From Dioscorea cayenensis subsp. rotundata (Eukaryota; Streptophyta; Magnoliopsida; Dioscoreales; Dioscoreaceae), in contig NC_052477.1 of NCBI RefSeq assembly GCF_009730915.1, positions 27,608,578 to 27,672,577 of the forward strand: a DNA stretch of 64,000 bases. The letters run 5' to 3'. The first letter of the stretch is position 1, and every line of letters starts with the position of its first letter. The position numbers were made by a program, and so were the translations under genes. The notes under the pieces are model-generated. The model saw only the letters and a program-made list of their open reading frames with translations, was not told the origin of the DNA and made no database searches. This document shows, in pieces, positions 28,486-41,059 of the stretch.

Positions 28486-29088
28486 ATGGACCCAGATCTC
28501 AAGCCGGAGTACCAACGTCGTGAGCGGCGGCGCCGCCGCCTCATACTCATCTCAGTGGCGGCGGTCCTCGCTCTGGGCCTCCTCATCCTCATCCTCGCCC
28601 TCACCGTCTTCCGCGTCCGCGCCGCCACCACCACCGTCACCGCCATCCATCTCTCCGGCTTCCACGCCGGCTTCAACGCCCTCTCCCTCTCCGTCGACCT
28701 CAACGTAACCCTAGATCTCGCCATCACCGCCACCAATCCCAACCACGCCAGCTTCAAATACACCGAAGGCTCCGCCGAACTCTTCTACCGCGAGATCCTC
28801 GTCGGCGAAGCCGTGGTCCCGCCGGGAGAGATCGCCGCCGAGGGCATCGTCCACACGGATGTCGTCCTGGTGGTGATTGCTGACCGTTTGATCGGCAACT
28901 CGGAGGTGTACTCTGATGTTGCCTCGGGATTAGTGAAGATGAAAACTGAGACGAGGATTCCGGGAAAAGTCACGGTTGTTGGGTTTGTGACGCTTAGTAT
29001 GGTGTTATACACGTCTTGTGATGTGATCATCAGCGTTGTTGATCAGACGGTCCAGAATACAAATTGCAGTTTTAGAACTAAGTTCTGA
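28486..29088 (+). CDS. NDR1/HIN1-like LEA_2 membrane protein, single exon
   Basis: Intronless 200-residue protein of the NHL / LEA_2 (hydroxyproline-rich glycoprotein) family; members sit in the plasma membrane or ER, and some act in defence or desiccation. Residues 1-17 are basic (RRERRRRR) and a single hydrophobic helix spans about 18-43 (LILISVAAVLALGLLILIL), giving a type II layout with the C-terminal domain outside. The LEA_2 domain follows, with the typical SLSVDLNVTLDLAITATNPN block near residues 66-86 (NPN motif) and a conserved Cys near the end (TNCSF). Codons in the first half are strongly C/G-ended, falling towards the 3' end. The ATG at 28486 is the first in frame and directly precedes the basic segment. 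No specific partner can be assigned from sequence. Confidence 0.85.
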   Translation: MDPDLKPEYQRRERRRRRLILISVAAVLALGLLILILALTVFRVRAATTTVTAIHLSGFHAGFNALSLSVDLNVTLDLAITATNPNHASFKYTEGSAELFYREILVGEAVVPPGEIAAEGIVHTDVVLVVIADRLIGNSEVYSDVASGLVKMKTETRIPGKVTVVGFVTLSMVLYTSCDVIISVVDQTVQNTNCSFRTKF

Positions 29089-30249
29089 ATTTCTGCACAT
29101 ATTTGTATAACATATTAAAACATGTATTTGTGATATTGAGTTGTTTGTATTTATGATTTTTATTTTTTTATTTTATTTTATAGAAAGAAAAAGAGAAATA
29201 GTTCATAAATAAGCACTATTTGATGCAGTTGAATGTTACAAAAATAGTGAATAAGTAAAGACTCCGAATATATACTTTATATATACAAAGAGCATATTAT
29301 ATAATATTATAACATTATTGTTTATTTAATATTTATATATTGTCGTTTTCTTTCCGGTGTACGTATAGTAAAATTTTTAAACGCCCCTATGTGATGTTTG
29401 GTGAAGTTAATAAATTTTTAAGAGGTTGTTAAATTATTTTAATTGATGCATCATCATATTTATGTTTTTCCTTTGATACTCTTTTGTGGGTGATGAGTTT
29501 TCGTCTTCATTCAAAAAAAAATTTTGTTGAAATAAAAGAGTTTTTTTTTAATCAACTGTGAGATTGATTAATGTATAGTTTTTGTGAAAAGTAGTGAGAA
29601 AAAAATCGTGGTTGAAAAGTCTGCAATCTGGTAATTGAAAGAAGCAATTGGTGAATTGGTCATTTTCGTTTTTTTTTTTAAACTGGTACAATTGTATAAA
29701 AATATGAATTTATTTAGATTATAGTTGTAGCTAAAGTTTTCTTTTTTCCTTGATAGTGATTGGGTTATATAAGCGTGTTATTATTGGAGATGGGACCCTG
29801 TTTGTCTTGAATTTGATACTTAATCTATAATCAGTTGACTTATATTTAGAGTGAGGTCATTGAGAGCTGGTTAGGGGTAGACATCTCCTACCAAATATTT
29901 TTTGCATTTACAAGTTTCAACTTCTATCACTTGTTTAAGCCGCCTTTAGTTTTTATGAAAGTTGGACCAACCCATAGTGATTTATGTTATCTTTTATTTA
30001 ATATAAATATGCCAAATCTATTCGAGCATAATGATGAACTAAAGATTTATTAAGTCTTGTATGTATGTAATGAGATAATGATTAATTATGTAAAATTAAT
30101 TGAGTATATACAAACAAATTATATAAATCTAGATTTTTCATTTTTTATTTCTTTGTAATGAATTATTTTATCTCATCTACATTTGAGGATTATCTATAAT
30201 CAACATTAGTATTATAATTTAAATAAATTTATTTATTTATAAATTTTGT
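29089..30249. other. AT-rich intergenic sequence
   Basis: No gene recognised; only the NHL 3'UTR is expected at the left end. Confidence 0.5.
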
Positions 30250-30611
30250 TAAATTACTTTGTGGTTTGTCTCTTTATCAATGTGATTTGAGTTGTAACAC
30301 TTTAGTCTCATGTAATCTAAACTGTTTAAAAAAAACTGTCAAAATGCTTAACTATATTAATTAAAACCCTAAATTTATCTTTTTTTGCTTTTTATTTACA
30401 TTATTAAAACATGTCCTAATTTCCTAGAATATTCAAGTCTATCTCCAATTATAACTTGAATGATTTTTTAATACTACGCCACATTAGTAAATTTATAAAT
30501 AAAGACAAAAAAGTAAATTCATTTTTATTGTTATCCCACTCAATGAGAATTAATGGAGTTAACCATTTTGACACCTTTTTGTAAATGGTTTATACTATAG
30601 GGTACTAAAGT
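30250..30611. mobile_element. Foldback/TIR element truncated by the assembly gap
   Basis: The left arm (about 30298-30364) and right arm (about 30548-30611) are inverted copies: CTGTCAAAATGCTTAACTATATTAATT on the left pairs with ATTAATGGAGTTAACCATTTTGACA on the right, and the CACTTTAGT motif of the left arm pairs with ACTAAAGT directly before the N run. The outer ~45 bases of the left arm (from about 30250) have no partner because the right end falls in the gap. Confidence 0.6.
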
Positions 30612-31611
30612 NNNNNNNNNNNNNNNNNNNNNNNNNNNNNNNNNNNNNNNNNNNNNNNNNNNNNNNNNNNNNNNNNNNNNNNNNNNNNNNNNNNNNNNNN
30701 NNNNNNNNNNNNNNNNNNNNNNNNNNNNNNNNNNNNNNNNNNNNNNNNNNNNNNNNNNNNNNNNNNNNNNNNNNNNNNNNNNNNNNNNNNNNNNNNNNNN
30801 NNNNNNNNNNNNNNNNNNNNNNNNNNNNNNNNNNNNNNNNNNNNNNNNNNNNNNNNNNNNNNNNNNNNNNNNNNNNNNNNNNNNNNNNNNNNNNNNNNNN
30901 NNNNNNNNNNNNNNNNNNNNNNNNNNNNNNNNNNNNNNNNNNNNNNNNNNNNNNNNNNNNNNNNNNNNNNNNNNNNNNNNNNNNNNNNNNNNNNNNNNNN
31001 NNNNNNNNNNNNNNNNNNNNNNNNNNNNNNNNNNNNNNNNNNNNNNNNNNNNNNNNNNNNNNNNNNNNNNNNNNNNNNNNNNNNNNNNNNNNNNNNNNNN
31101 NNNNNNNNNNNNNNNNNNNNNNNNNNNNNNNNNNNNNNNNNNNNNNNNNNNNNNNNNNNNNNNNNNNNNNNNNNNNNNNNNNNNNNNNNNNNNNNNNNNN
31201 NNNNNNNNNNNNNNNNNNNNNNNNNNNNNNNNNNNNNNNNNNNNNNNNNNNNNNNNNNNNNNNNNNNNNNNNNNNNNNNNNNNNNNNNNNNNNNNNNNNN
31301 NNNNNNNNNNNNNNNNNNNNNNNNNNNNNNNNNNNNNNNNNNNNNNNNNNNNNNNNNNNNNNNNNNNNNNNNNNNNNNNNNNNNNNNNNNNNNNNNNNNN
31401 NNNNNNNNNNNNNNNNNNNNNNNNNNNNNNNNNNNNNNNNNNNNNNNNNNNNNNNNNNNNNNNNNNNNNNNNNNNNNNNNNNNNNNNNNNNNNNNNNNNN
31501 NNNNNNNNNNNNNNNNNNNNNNNNNNNNNNNNNNNNNNNNNNNNNNNNNNNNNNNNNNNNNNNNNNNNNNNNNNNNNNNNNNNNNNNNNNNNNNNNNNNN
31601 NNNNNNNNNNN
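30612..31611. other. Assembly gap, 1000 N
   Basis: Exactly 1000 undefined bases, which suggests a default scaffold gap rather than a measured size. It separates a TIR element from an LTR, so repeats probably caused the break. Confidence 0.99.
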
Positions 31612-34600
31612 TGTAATAACCAGTATTCAATGTAGTAGCCAGCACTATAGCAACCCAAAAGTTTCATTTAAATTCTTTTTCCTTCATTCTCCTTTTCTCC
31701 TTCTTTCTTTCTTCTTTTCGGCCGAGCACCCCAAACCCTAATAAATTTTTCCAGCCAGCTTTTCCGGCGGATCAAAGCATCAAATTTCTTCCTCTCATCC
31801 TCTTGAGTGTGGTAAGGCCTTGATTCAAGGTTTTTTCTTCGTATTTTTTTAGTATTTTCTCGTTTTTAATATCTTTGAATGCCTGGAAATTTACCTTGGT
31901 TTGAGTTGATTTTGGGCTTAAATTGAAGCCCTTGATCTTGTGATTCTTTGTGGTGGATTCTTGTAAAGAAATTTCTTGATTTGCTGTCGTAAATCGGGAG
32001 GAAACCATCAGTTTAGGGCCGGTTTCACTGTACCAATTTCTTGGTTACTGTAGCAACTGATTTACTGTGCCAGTACTGTAGCACTGGTAAAACTTTAGTT
32101 GTTTCTTCGGTTTGTTTGGTTTAGATTGAAGCCTAAGACGTTAGGAATTCATTGGTAACATAAAAATTGAGTTTTGAGCCAATGCTAGGATCGATTTGCC
32201 GTTGTTTGGTAGCAAAACTTATTGTTTCATTGTGTGATTTCTTTTAGCAAAAGCTTGTTGGTGTCTTGTTGTGCTTTAGCAAGGAGGTGAAGCTTTGGCT
32301 TAAGGTAAGGAGCTAGCAGAGGATTAGCATTCGGAGAAGTTAAATCACCAAAGTTGTGAGTAGGATTAATTATACATATTCTACTAGAAGAATACTTATA
32401 ATTATTCTATATTACTAAGTAAAGTTTTATTTTCTTCTATACTTAAATTAAGGTATTGATTGACCTAAAATGAGTTTATATAGTGATGTTTCATACTTTA
32501 AAAGCATTATTGTTCAAAGGAAAGGATTTTCGGATTGTTATTTGGTGTGTAAGTTGTGCATTGATTTATGTTAAAATCTTTGGATATACTTGTGTTTATT
32601 ATTTCCGTGTGGAAATGACAGATATTTTGGATATTGATTATTGTCCTGGTTATGGACTTCTTGTTGCGAGATGCATGTTTGTATTACTTAGTTGGTGGCA
32701 TCCTACTGCAGTAGGCGGTTTTCATGACCAACCTATTAAGGTGGCGTGGAAGATCGACACACTTATTGGTCTCGTTCAAGTGGGAGTGTAGAGCCCTGAC
32801 TGGATGTTCATGTTGGGTAATATCACAAAAATCAAATAACATTAAAAGGGCATGCGGAAGCAATAATATATTTGCGATATATATATATATTCTAATTGTT
32901 TTAATGAGCTCCGTAATTTAATTAAAAGGCCTAGAAAATTACCTCTTAATGATTTTCTTGCTTATGATGCGCCGAACTTATCTCTCGGATTGTCGTAGAT
33001 CTCCTAGCGCCGAACGAAAGTTCCACGCCTCTTGATCACACGCCGGAATTAAGAGACAATCTCCTCTTCTTCTCCAAATAGAGGCTAGGGTTAGAGAGGA
33101 AGAGAGAGCTAGGGGATTTTCTCACTAAAGAATTAATTGAGACTTTTCTATAGTTGGAGAGGAGTCATATTTATAGAAACTTCATAAAACATGATAAACA
33201 TTATTCAATTATGAGTTCTATTCGAAATATGAACCTTTATAACATGATAAACATCATTCAATTATGAAGTCTTATTCAAAATATGAACCTTCATAATATG
33301 ATAAACATTACCATAGAAGTTCTATTAGAAATATGAGTCCTAATCTAACTAAAACCACTTTTATCTTTGAGTCCTCATAATTTTTGATTATCTATTCGAT
33401 TCCATCGAATTTAAATCAAAAATTTAAACTTAAGACAAAAAAACCCTAGATCAATTTACAATTTCACTCATCCCATGAAGTAAAATTGTAAATTGACAAT
33501 TCTACCTGCATACAAAAGCGAGGGCCGATTCTTTATCCCTTTAGCGTGACTCCCTAGGTTCGTTTCGATTGGTAATGAGAGGATACCAAAGGGACGTGGG
33601 TAACACCTAGCCCTGACCCGTGGCCCCACGTCGTAGCCCAATTGAACACGAATGAGTACATCATTATGAACCTTTCCGATTATGATTACCATATGTGTAT
33701 AAACCTTTCGTTCTTATATCCCAACCGAGTGAGAGCCATGGTAATTGTCAAACTCACTAAACTCGATCATATGCAAATAACTATAGTGGGGTGAGATTAC
33801 CAAATTACCCTTCGTGTCCCACACGATTAGTTTGACTGTCTTGGTCAAGGTCTTCTAATCTCACATACTTATAGTCGCATAGGATACTGATTCGTTTACT
33901 TCCGAGAGAACGAATTCCTTCTTGGTGATCACTCACAACTGCTACCTGTCCGACATAGTCGCACTTCGAGGTCGGCCCTACCAAAAGGTGAACTGAGCCT
34001 AACAACTCTAGTAACAGACTAGACGTCACAAGCACATTGTGATCATGATACTTCAGGTCTAAGGTCCACTCATATGATCATAACCAACAATTCCAATCAT
34101 TTACTGTCAAAGAGTAAAACCCATGTGATTGGATTGTTGCGAGTCATGTTCGAATACACCAATTCCCAATGATGCATTTATGGCATATGCTCCCACTATT
34201 CCATAGTGTTCAACTAGCACTCTTTGTCAAAGTATATGTCATATAAATATTTATGAAACTTTAATGCCCAATTAAAGATTCTCCGATTTGCGAACTATTT
34301 AAGTGTATAAGTACCAAACCCTTCTAGTGCTATCCTCTTTATTCCACAAAGAGTAGAAGTTTTAACTTAATACACATGGACTATGATATTCAAAACTAAT
34401 TATAATGCCATCACAAGATTTATATGAACATCAAAATAAATGCCTATTAAATAAGAATGTTTAATACAAATGAAATGCCTTAATACAAGTATCCTAGTTG
34501 GCATTCGAGGGCATAATCCTAACAGTTCATCCGGAGGCCGGGGTCACCACATGGTATACCGATGGGTCAACGTTAAGGAAATGAGTTCCTTGACGTCTCT

Positions 34601-34737
34601 AAACCTAGCCGTGGTCGCAACGAAGGTGTAGAGAGGGTTCTAGACCATGTTGCATTCCTTTTGTAGTGTTATATTAAATTTGTGGTTTTGGCGGTGAGTA
34701 TCTATTTATGGATTTTGAGACTCGTATTATATAGTTG

Positions 34738-34774
<37 letters not shown>

Positions 34775-35504
34775 TGGAACTGTTATGATCCATTTGTATT
34801 ATTATAAAAGTTTGGTTTGATGTTTAACTTGTTTTGTAGTACAAACCCGGTATTTGGTCTTTCATTGATTTGTTGCTGTAAAACCCTAGTTAGGGTAAAA
34901 AGACTTTCTTGACACTATCTTTTGTTATATTGTAGCGATAATCTTTGTTATGTTTATCTATGTTCTAAACTGTTGGTATTAGTAGAGCATTATTTTGGTG
35001 AGTTATTTCGTGTATTTTGTTGTATTTTTGTAGTATTGTGCTAACCCACTCACTAAGTAACTTTAGTTGCTCACCCCTCTTTTCTCTCCCCAGGCTTTTG
35101 CAAGCAGCAGTGAGGTATTAAAGTGGTGTGTTAGGCATCCATTGTTTGTTTTTATTCAGTACCACGTTCATGTATGTTATCTTTGAGCATGTATATGTTG
35201 TAGTTGAGCATGGATCCATTAGTGTGTTTGAAACTCTAAAAGCATGGTTTGTATGTTTGTTTAATCTTTTGGAAACTCCGTTGTACATGTGATCAGTGCA
35301 GTTCTTGAACTCTACTATCAGTTCATGTGGTTGATGCTTCCCTTGCGTACCTTGACTTCCCCTATTTTGTACTTGTTGTTTGAGGTTGTTGATTCCCGGT
35401 GTTTTGTCATCCTTGCGGTGACTCGAGGGTTGAGTGTGGAGTATCCCTCCTTGGCTTGTCGCGGTGGTTCTTGCGTCCTGGGGCCCACGGGTCAGGGCGT
35501 GACA
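31612..35504 (+). mobile_element. Ty3/gypsy-type LTR (possibly incomplete), split by a nested solo LTR
   Basis: The two halves, 31612-32810 and 34525-35504, make about 2.2 kb. The right edge GGGCGTGACA at 35495-35504 and the first readable bases TGTAATAACC at 31612 give TG...CA ends, though the true left end may lie in the gap. The content fits a long gypsy LTR of the Tekay/Del kind: a leader-like pyrimidine-rich block at 31670-31720, and a distal part with CTCACCCCTCTTTTCTCTCC and GGGGCCCACGGGTCAGGGCG. No PBS follows directly, so it is either a solo LTR or a 3' LTR. A (TA)n run of about 17 units sits at 34739-34772. The clade is inferred from general appearance. Confidence 0.5.
32811..34524 (-). 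mobile_element. Copia-type solo LTR, 1714 bp, 5-bp target duplication
   Basis: Ends TGTTGGG at 32811 and CCTAACA at 34524 (inverted TG...CA ends), flanked by perfect 5-bp repeats GTTCA at 32806-32810 and 34525-34529. No internal coding region or second LTR is present, so this is a solo LTR left by recombination. Read on the minus strand it begins TGTTAGGATTATGCCCTCGA, has a TATA-like TTTCTATAAATATGACTCC near 33163-33181 followed by a leader-like stretch, and contains a possible splice donor (GAGGTAATTT) near 32940; this sets its orientation. Confidence 0.88.
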
Positions 35505-35559
35505 GCTACAACTCAAACCACAAGTCCCGAATTGATAAAGAGGCAAATCATAATGTACT

Positions 35560-36980
35560 TCAGCAAAAATTTCCTTTTATTTATTTATCTATTTTTGATA
35601 AACATGGATAAACCACTGCATCAAAAAGAAAAGATGGGAAGCACAAAAGAGTTCAAACACATGCAATACATACCACAAAAAAGAAGTCTATTAAAAGTAA
35701 CTGAGAAAACAACAACAACGGAACATACAAACTCCAAAATATGAAAATAAACATTGACATGACCTTGAGGAGTCCCACAATAAGAGCATGCAATTAAGCA
35801 GGGAGAAGGACGACTCTCTCAGTCGGGAGGAATGAGCTTTACTCAGCTTAAGCTAGTGCTAGTATTCATCTTTGTAGGGACTCTCGAGTTGTCCATATGG
35901 GAGTTTAGAAACTCAAGGCTTTTCTTGGTAGTGCTGATTGATCCTTCAAACTCATGGAGCTTCTACTTTGGAGCTATAGACACCTATAATAAGAAATAAA
36001 TGAGTAATATTAATGGCCAAAGATTGATGCGATGAAGATAAAGCATTAAAAAATTTGACTATTCCTCTCCAGCCATATACTCTATAAAATGGCTCTGACC
36101 AATAAATCCCATGTTTCCTTGTTCGGACCATAAAGCTGTGACCTCTACGTCCCCACATAGTAGAAATGGTGGTGAAGAGTTGGTTAAGGCCGAACATCTG
36201 ACTTAAGTGATTCCAAATGTATATTGCATACATGTAATAAAAAAGAGGTGGTTGACTGACTTGATCCTTGTAGAGCAGATTGCACAAGTGGCAGACAGAA
36301 GCATGTTGCACCTTTGTTTAGCAAGGTTTTCTAAGGTTAGGATTTTATTGTCCCAAGCGAGCTAAAAGAAAGCCTTAACTTTCCTTATACAGTAATCCTC
36401 CCAAATAGTAGGACTAGTTTAACATTGAAGGCTTACGTCATTAAGGAAATAGTAGAAAGATTTAATTGAGAAAATACCGCTAAATGTACGATTCCACCTT
36501 TTGTGTCAATAGGAGTTAGGGAGGAGCTAGTTGACCTGAGCAAGCTATCTGCTAGTGTAGGGTCAATTTCCAGGAGTTCATGTATTAAATAGGATGCAAT
36601 GGCCTTAACTAATCCAAAAGGTTGGTGGTGACAATAGAAGCCAGTAGATTAGAATGGTCGGGGTGTTCGTTGGCCTATCCATCCATCATGCCAGAAGAGG
36701 GTAGATGTGCCATCTCATATGATGTGGGCAATACACACCATGAAGCTTAGAAGACACCTCATGATGCCTCTCCAAAAGCCGGATAGTTTCTCGAGCGGTT
36801 TGGTGAATAGTTCCACTTTGGAGTTGATGGAAATAATTGTAATGAAGGATTTGAGAGCCACACAAATTTTTTTCTGTTATCGAGGTTAAGAATGCCCTAC
36901 TCTTCCTAATCTCGGGGTTTGTAGAGTCTCTTGTAGTTGATAGGTCAACAACCATTATTGCTGATATCTAGCCTTCGCCT
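35560..36980 (-). mobile_element. Degenerate LINE fragment with zf-RVT region
   Basis: Minus-strand translation shows the plant LINE C-terminal pattern in pieces. A WHDGWIGQRTP block near 36665-36710 (the W.D.W segment after the reverse transcriptase) is followed by KAFFxLAWDNKILTLENLAKQRC near 36310-36380. Then comes a Cys pattern with HLCNLL and YAIYIWNHL near 36200-36310, the zf-RVT signature. Stops and frame changes interrupt it (for example within KAFF-LAW). The minus-strand 3' end is the T-rich stretch at 35575-35600. No complete reverse transcriptase is present, so this is a 5'-truncated dead copy. Confidence 0.75.
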
Positions 36981-38977
36981 CATGTTGTATCCTATTAAAG
37001 GTCTTGACCATTCAAGAAGGGAGTCTGAAGATCATTATCTAGTATGTGGGAATTGAAGTTACGACTGAATTGATTAGAGTTAGAAGATTGGATTGCCAAG
37101 ATAAGAGTCTTATCATGAAATTCGTGATTTATATTTTTTTTAATCTTATTTGTTTGTAAAGTATAGAAAATCGTAGCTTATTTTTTATAAACAGTTTTCA
37201 AAACTAAAAAAAATTTTTATTTTAAAAACAGCTCTAATTTTTAAAGGGCAAAAAACTAAAAACATTTTTGTGAATTCGTTATTACCATTACTGTCACTAA
37301 CTCAAATTATTATTATCATTTATCTTAAAATTTTGTACACATTGATTTTTTTTTTTTGTGTTTGTAAAAATCTTAAGTAATGTTCATTATAAAAAATACA
37401 TATGATTTGCACTTGTTTAATTTTAAAATATTAAAACGTTAGGTCTGACTCTTCTCTCTAATCCTTATGTCACTGAGTATTCTTGAAAAGTGAAAATCAG
37501 AAAACAATTATACATAATGTTATGCTACATTAATATCATATAATTATTATTTATGATTATTTTATTAAAAAATAGTTAAGTAGTGGTTGTTATTGTTATG
37601 AATATTATATATACAGTGGATGCACTATAGCCATAGTGACTGTAGTAGATAATGTCACTGTAGTAAACCAGTCATCTATGATATTATATTAGCAGTATAT
37701 ATTTTACTATACCAATTGTCACACTGTATTAGTCACCAATTATTATTCTGTCTATTAATATATTTTGAAACGTTGATTGAATTAATTTTAATCATTTATT
37801 TTTTTATGGTAATAAATATCTCTTATTTGTTTTAAATGATATAAAAAGAAAAAAGAAATAAGAAGATGTGAGGTAAAAGTAAGAGTGTTTGATATATATT
37901 TTATTTTATTTATTATTATACTATTTAAATTTTTATAATATATATATATATATATATATATTTATATGAGATTGAATTTTAAAATCTACGAACGTTGGTA
38001 TCAACCGTTGGATTTCGATCCAACGGTTCAGCACTGTTTCATAAACAATATCAGTGTGCTTATAAATAGTAGCACAGTGAAAAGTGGCTGCACAGTGATT
38101 TGATCTAAACCGTTCAATCAATTTGTGCACAATAACTGAACAAATCTGAACAACTATCCAACCATATTCTACTAGATTTAAAGCCAACATTTATAAACAA
38201 AACCAAAATTAATCAACCCAACTACTCCTTAATTAGATCTCGCTAAAGCACCCTAATTGACACTGTGTTGAACTGTGGACGTTCCTACGAATGTCCACAG
38301 TTGATGTTTTTTCTTTTTATATATTGAGAATGAAATATTTAGTAGTATTTACAATAGTTGTGGCATATTTTACCTTTTCAAACCTGGCTAGCGCTAACAT
38401 AATTTTATAAATTTCAGGGGCCAAAGCGAAAAATTGACCGCCTTTAATGATTTTTATTATACTAAATATTAAGGTTGAAACTGAAAAAGCATTTGCATTT
38501 GAGAAGCGTTTCCAAACCATGCATGTAGCAGCGCGCTGTGTCCACGTGGACATAACTGAGATTTGACGGCGTTACTTCTCCGTTAAGAATTCAACCTTTG
38601 GGCTCAACGAGAGCCGTTGGATCAAAACACGATGAATCACTAACCGCCCGATTATTATGGGGGCGTTTATATATAAGAGCCCCGTCTTTCCCTCTCCGTT
38701 CGCCAGTTTCTCTTTCTCTTTCGAGAGCGAGCCCGAAGAGCCTTCGAATTCCAAAGAACTCGAAAGGGAAACCCTAACCCTAGTTTTGCCCTCATTTCGA
38801 TCGAGGTTTGATCTGTTTCTCTTGGTTTTTATTCTATGATTGTGTTTGAAATGATGCTTTTTCCTTGTTTAATGGTGTGATTGAATGGAATTGTGATTAT
38901 GTTTGTGATTTTTCTGGGGTTTTTGTTGGTTTTTTATGGTTTCGAGATCGATTTCGTTTGATTTGAAGGTTTTGAGG
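36981..38977. other. Intergenic sequence and RTNLB promoter/leader
   Basis: Mostly AT-rich, with (TA)n near 37938-37962 and two hairpins: AACCGTTGGAT/ATCCAACGGTT with a 4-base loop at 38005-38031, and an imperfect one around AACTGTGGAC/GTCCACAGTT at 38271-38303. Near the gene are a 14-bp palindrome TGTCCACGTGGACA with a G-box core at 38539-38552 and a TATA-like TTTATATATAAG at 38667-38678. A 5'UTR intron is likely: a GAG/GTTTG donor at 38806 and an acceptor at 38967-38968 or 38975-38976. Confidence 0.55.
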
Positions 38978-41059
38978 ATGGTGGAGGCTGTGGAGCGTGG
39001 ATCTTTCATGGAGAAGATCAATGAGAAGATTCACGAGTACAAGGAGTCGTCTTCTTCGGATTCTGAAGGCGAGCAGCCGAGTTTCCGGAAGAAGCGCTTG
39101 TTTGGGAGAAAGGAGCCTGTGCATGCTGTTCTCGGAGGGGGAAAGTGTAAAAATTCTTCTTTTTCTTTCTTGAAAATCATTTCTTTTGTGTGCTGTGTGC
39201 ATATGTCTTGATCTCTGCTTCGGTATTATCAAATGGGAAATTCATGCTCTAAAACCAATTTCTAGTTGCGAAAGATACAATCATGATGCACATGATTTAT
39301 TTTTTTCTTCTTCTTTCCTACGTGAATTTTATTTTGATTTTGCAGGATGATTTAGTTATGCTTGTAAAATAAGAATATTTAGTTAATTCATCAGTGTAAT
39401 TGATGATTTGAACGTCACAGAAGAGTATACATGATATTCATGGGGGAAATGCACCTCAGGTTTATGCAATATCATTTTTTAGTGAAATTACAAGGGTGCT
39501 TCTTTCAGTTATTTTGCATTAAGGGCATATGAATTATGTAGGAATTATTACCAAACTGGGAATGTCAATTTGTAGGGAATGCTCAGCATCATTTGGTCAG
39601 AAAAAAATTACTGCTATTGCTTTTCAATTACCTCTTTCATTGGTGTGGGATTCAATATTTTTTTACCCTAATTAGCTTTTTCTAGAGGAAATTACTTGCT
39701 CTGCATTGATGAAAAAAACATTTAATCATTGCATAAAAGATTAACAAAGGTCTTTAGTTAATTGATTTTGTTTTTTTGTTTTTTTGAGAACTTTCTAAAC
39801 TTAACCATTTTGTATAATAAGTTTATCCCTTCATGGTGTTTTCAGCTGCTGATATTGTATTGTGGAGAAATAAGCAGTTATCTGCAAGCATACTTGCTGG
39901 TGTGACCGTTCTCTGGCTTCTTTTTGAATGCATGGGCTACCACCTACTTACTTTTGTCAGCCATTCTCTTATACTAGCGCTGGCAGTGTCATTTATCTGG
40001 TCCAATGCAGCTGCATTCTTGAACAGGTAAAAACCAAGCCTTGCATTCACAGTTCTTTCAAAATTTGAATGATAGTTTCACAGATTTATATTTTACCATA
40101 CTGAGACAACCCAAGCTACCCAACTACCGTGGTTTTTTACTTCATACTCTATCTTCCAATATTTCCCTGTATTTAGAAATTCTTAGCACATGACATGAAG
40201 AATTTATGTAGAATGATTTTATGTGATTGAAGCATCATGATGTGTTTCATAGGACCTCTTTTTTTGTTAATGTGCCTGTAAAAAGAACTCCATTGGCCTA
40301 ATTTGTCACCTCCATAGCTGTTTGACTAGTTTCTTGAGGCCTTTATTATCCTGTTAATCTTTTCTTACGCTCTGCTAGTTATAGCTATCTACTTGCATTA
40401 ATTTCATTCAATTATCATAAAAAGAACTGTTGAAATAAGTGCTATGAGATCTAATATTCATTTGATTTGTTAAATGCAGAGCTCCACCAAAATTTCCAGA
40501 GGTTATGTTGTCTGAGGAGTTGTTTCTAAGCATAGCTCATACTATTAGATATGAAATCAATGAGGCTTTTGCAACCTTTCAGTATGTTGCTTCTGGAAAA
40601 GATTTGAAGAAATTCTTGATGGTATGATACTAGGAACTAGTTTATTCTTTCAGCTTCTATTTTTTTTTTCCTAAATGTTCTAATAAAGTCTGTTTGTTCT
40701 GCAGGTCATTGCTGGCTTGTGGATTGTTTCTGTAGTCGGTAATTGGTTTAGTTTCCTAACTCTATCTTACATTGGTCAGTTTCCCTTCATTTTTTATTGT
40801 TTCAATTCTAGTTTTATCATCAATGGTTTGTTCATACATTTGTAATTACTGAATTTGTATTTGTCAATGTTTTTCTCTTTGTTATGCAGTTTTTGTTCTT
40901 CTCTACACATTGCCTGCACTCTATGAGAACTACGAAGATCAGGTCGACACCGCTGCTGAGAAGGCCATGGTCGAAATTAACAAGAAGTATGCAATTTTAG
41001 ATGCCAAGTTTCTCCAGAAGATTCCTCGAGGACCATTTGCTGATAAGAAACAGCAATAA
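38978..41059 (+). CDS. Reticulon-like protein B (RTNLB), five coding exons
   Basis: ER membrane-shaping protein whose reticulon domain inserts hairpins that curve ER tubules. Exons: 38978-39146, 39846-40026, 40480-40621, 40705-40774, 40890-41059; all junctions are GT-AG and in phase. The product is 243 residues, normal for plant RTNLB1-8. Residues 1-56 form an acidic/Ser-rich cytosolic head ([28 protein letters not shown]). The reticulon domain starts with [11 protein letters not shown] near 58, has a long hydrophobic hairpin ([19 protein letters not shown]), the [13 protein letters not shown] segment and a second hairpin ([20 protein letters not shown]), ending with [13 protein letters not shown]. 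The last four residues, KKQQ, fit a KKXX ER-retrieval signal. The ATG at 38978 is chosen because it gives the family N-terminus (MVEAVE...); an ATG at 38936 in the same frame probably lies in a 5'UTR intron. Confidence 0.92.

Noticed and set aside
30540-31667. Long minus-strand open frames of 375 and 346 codons
   Set aside because: They consist almost entirely of N from the assembly gap; no coding information.
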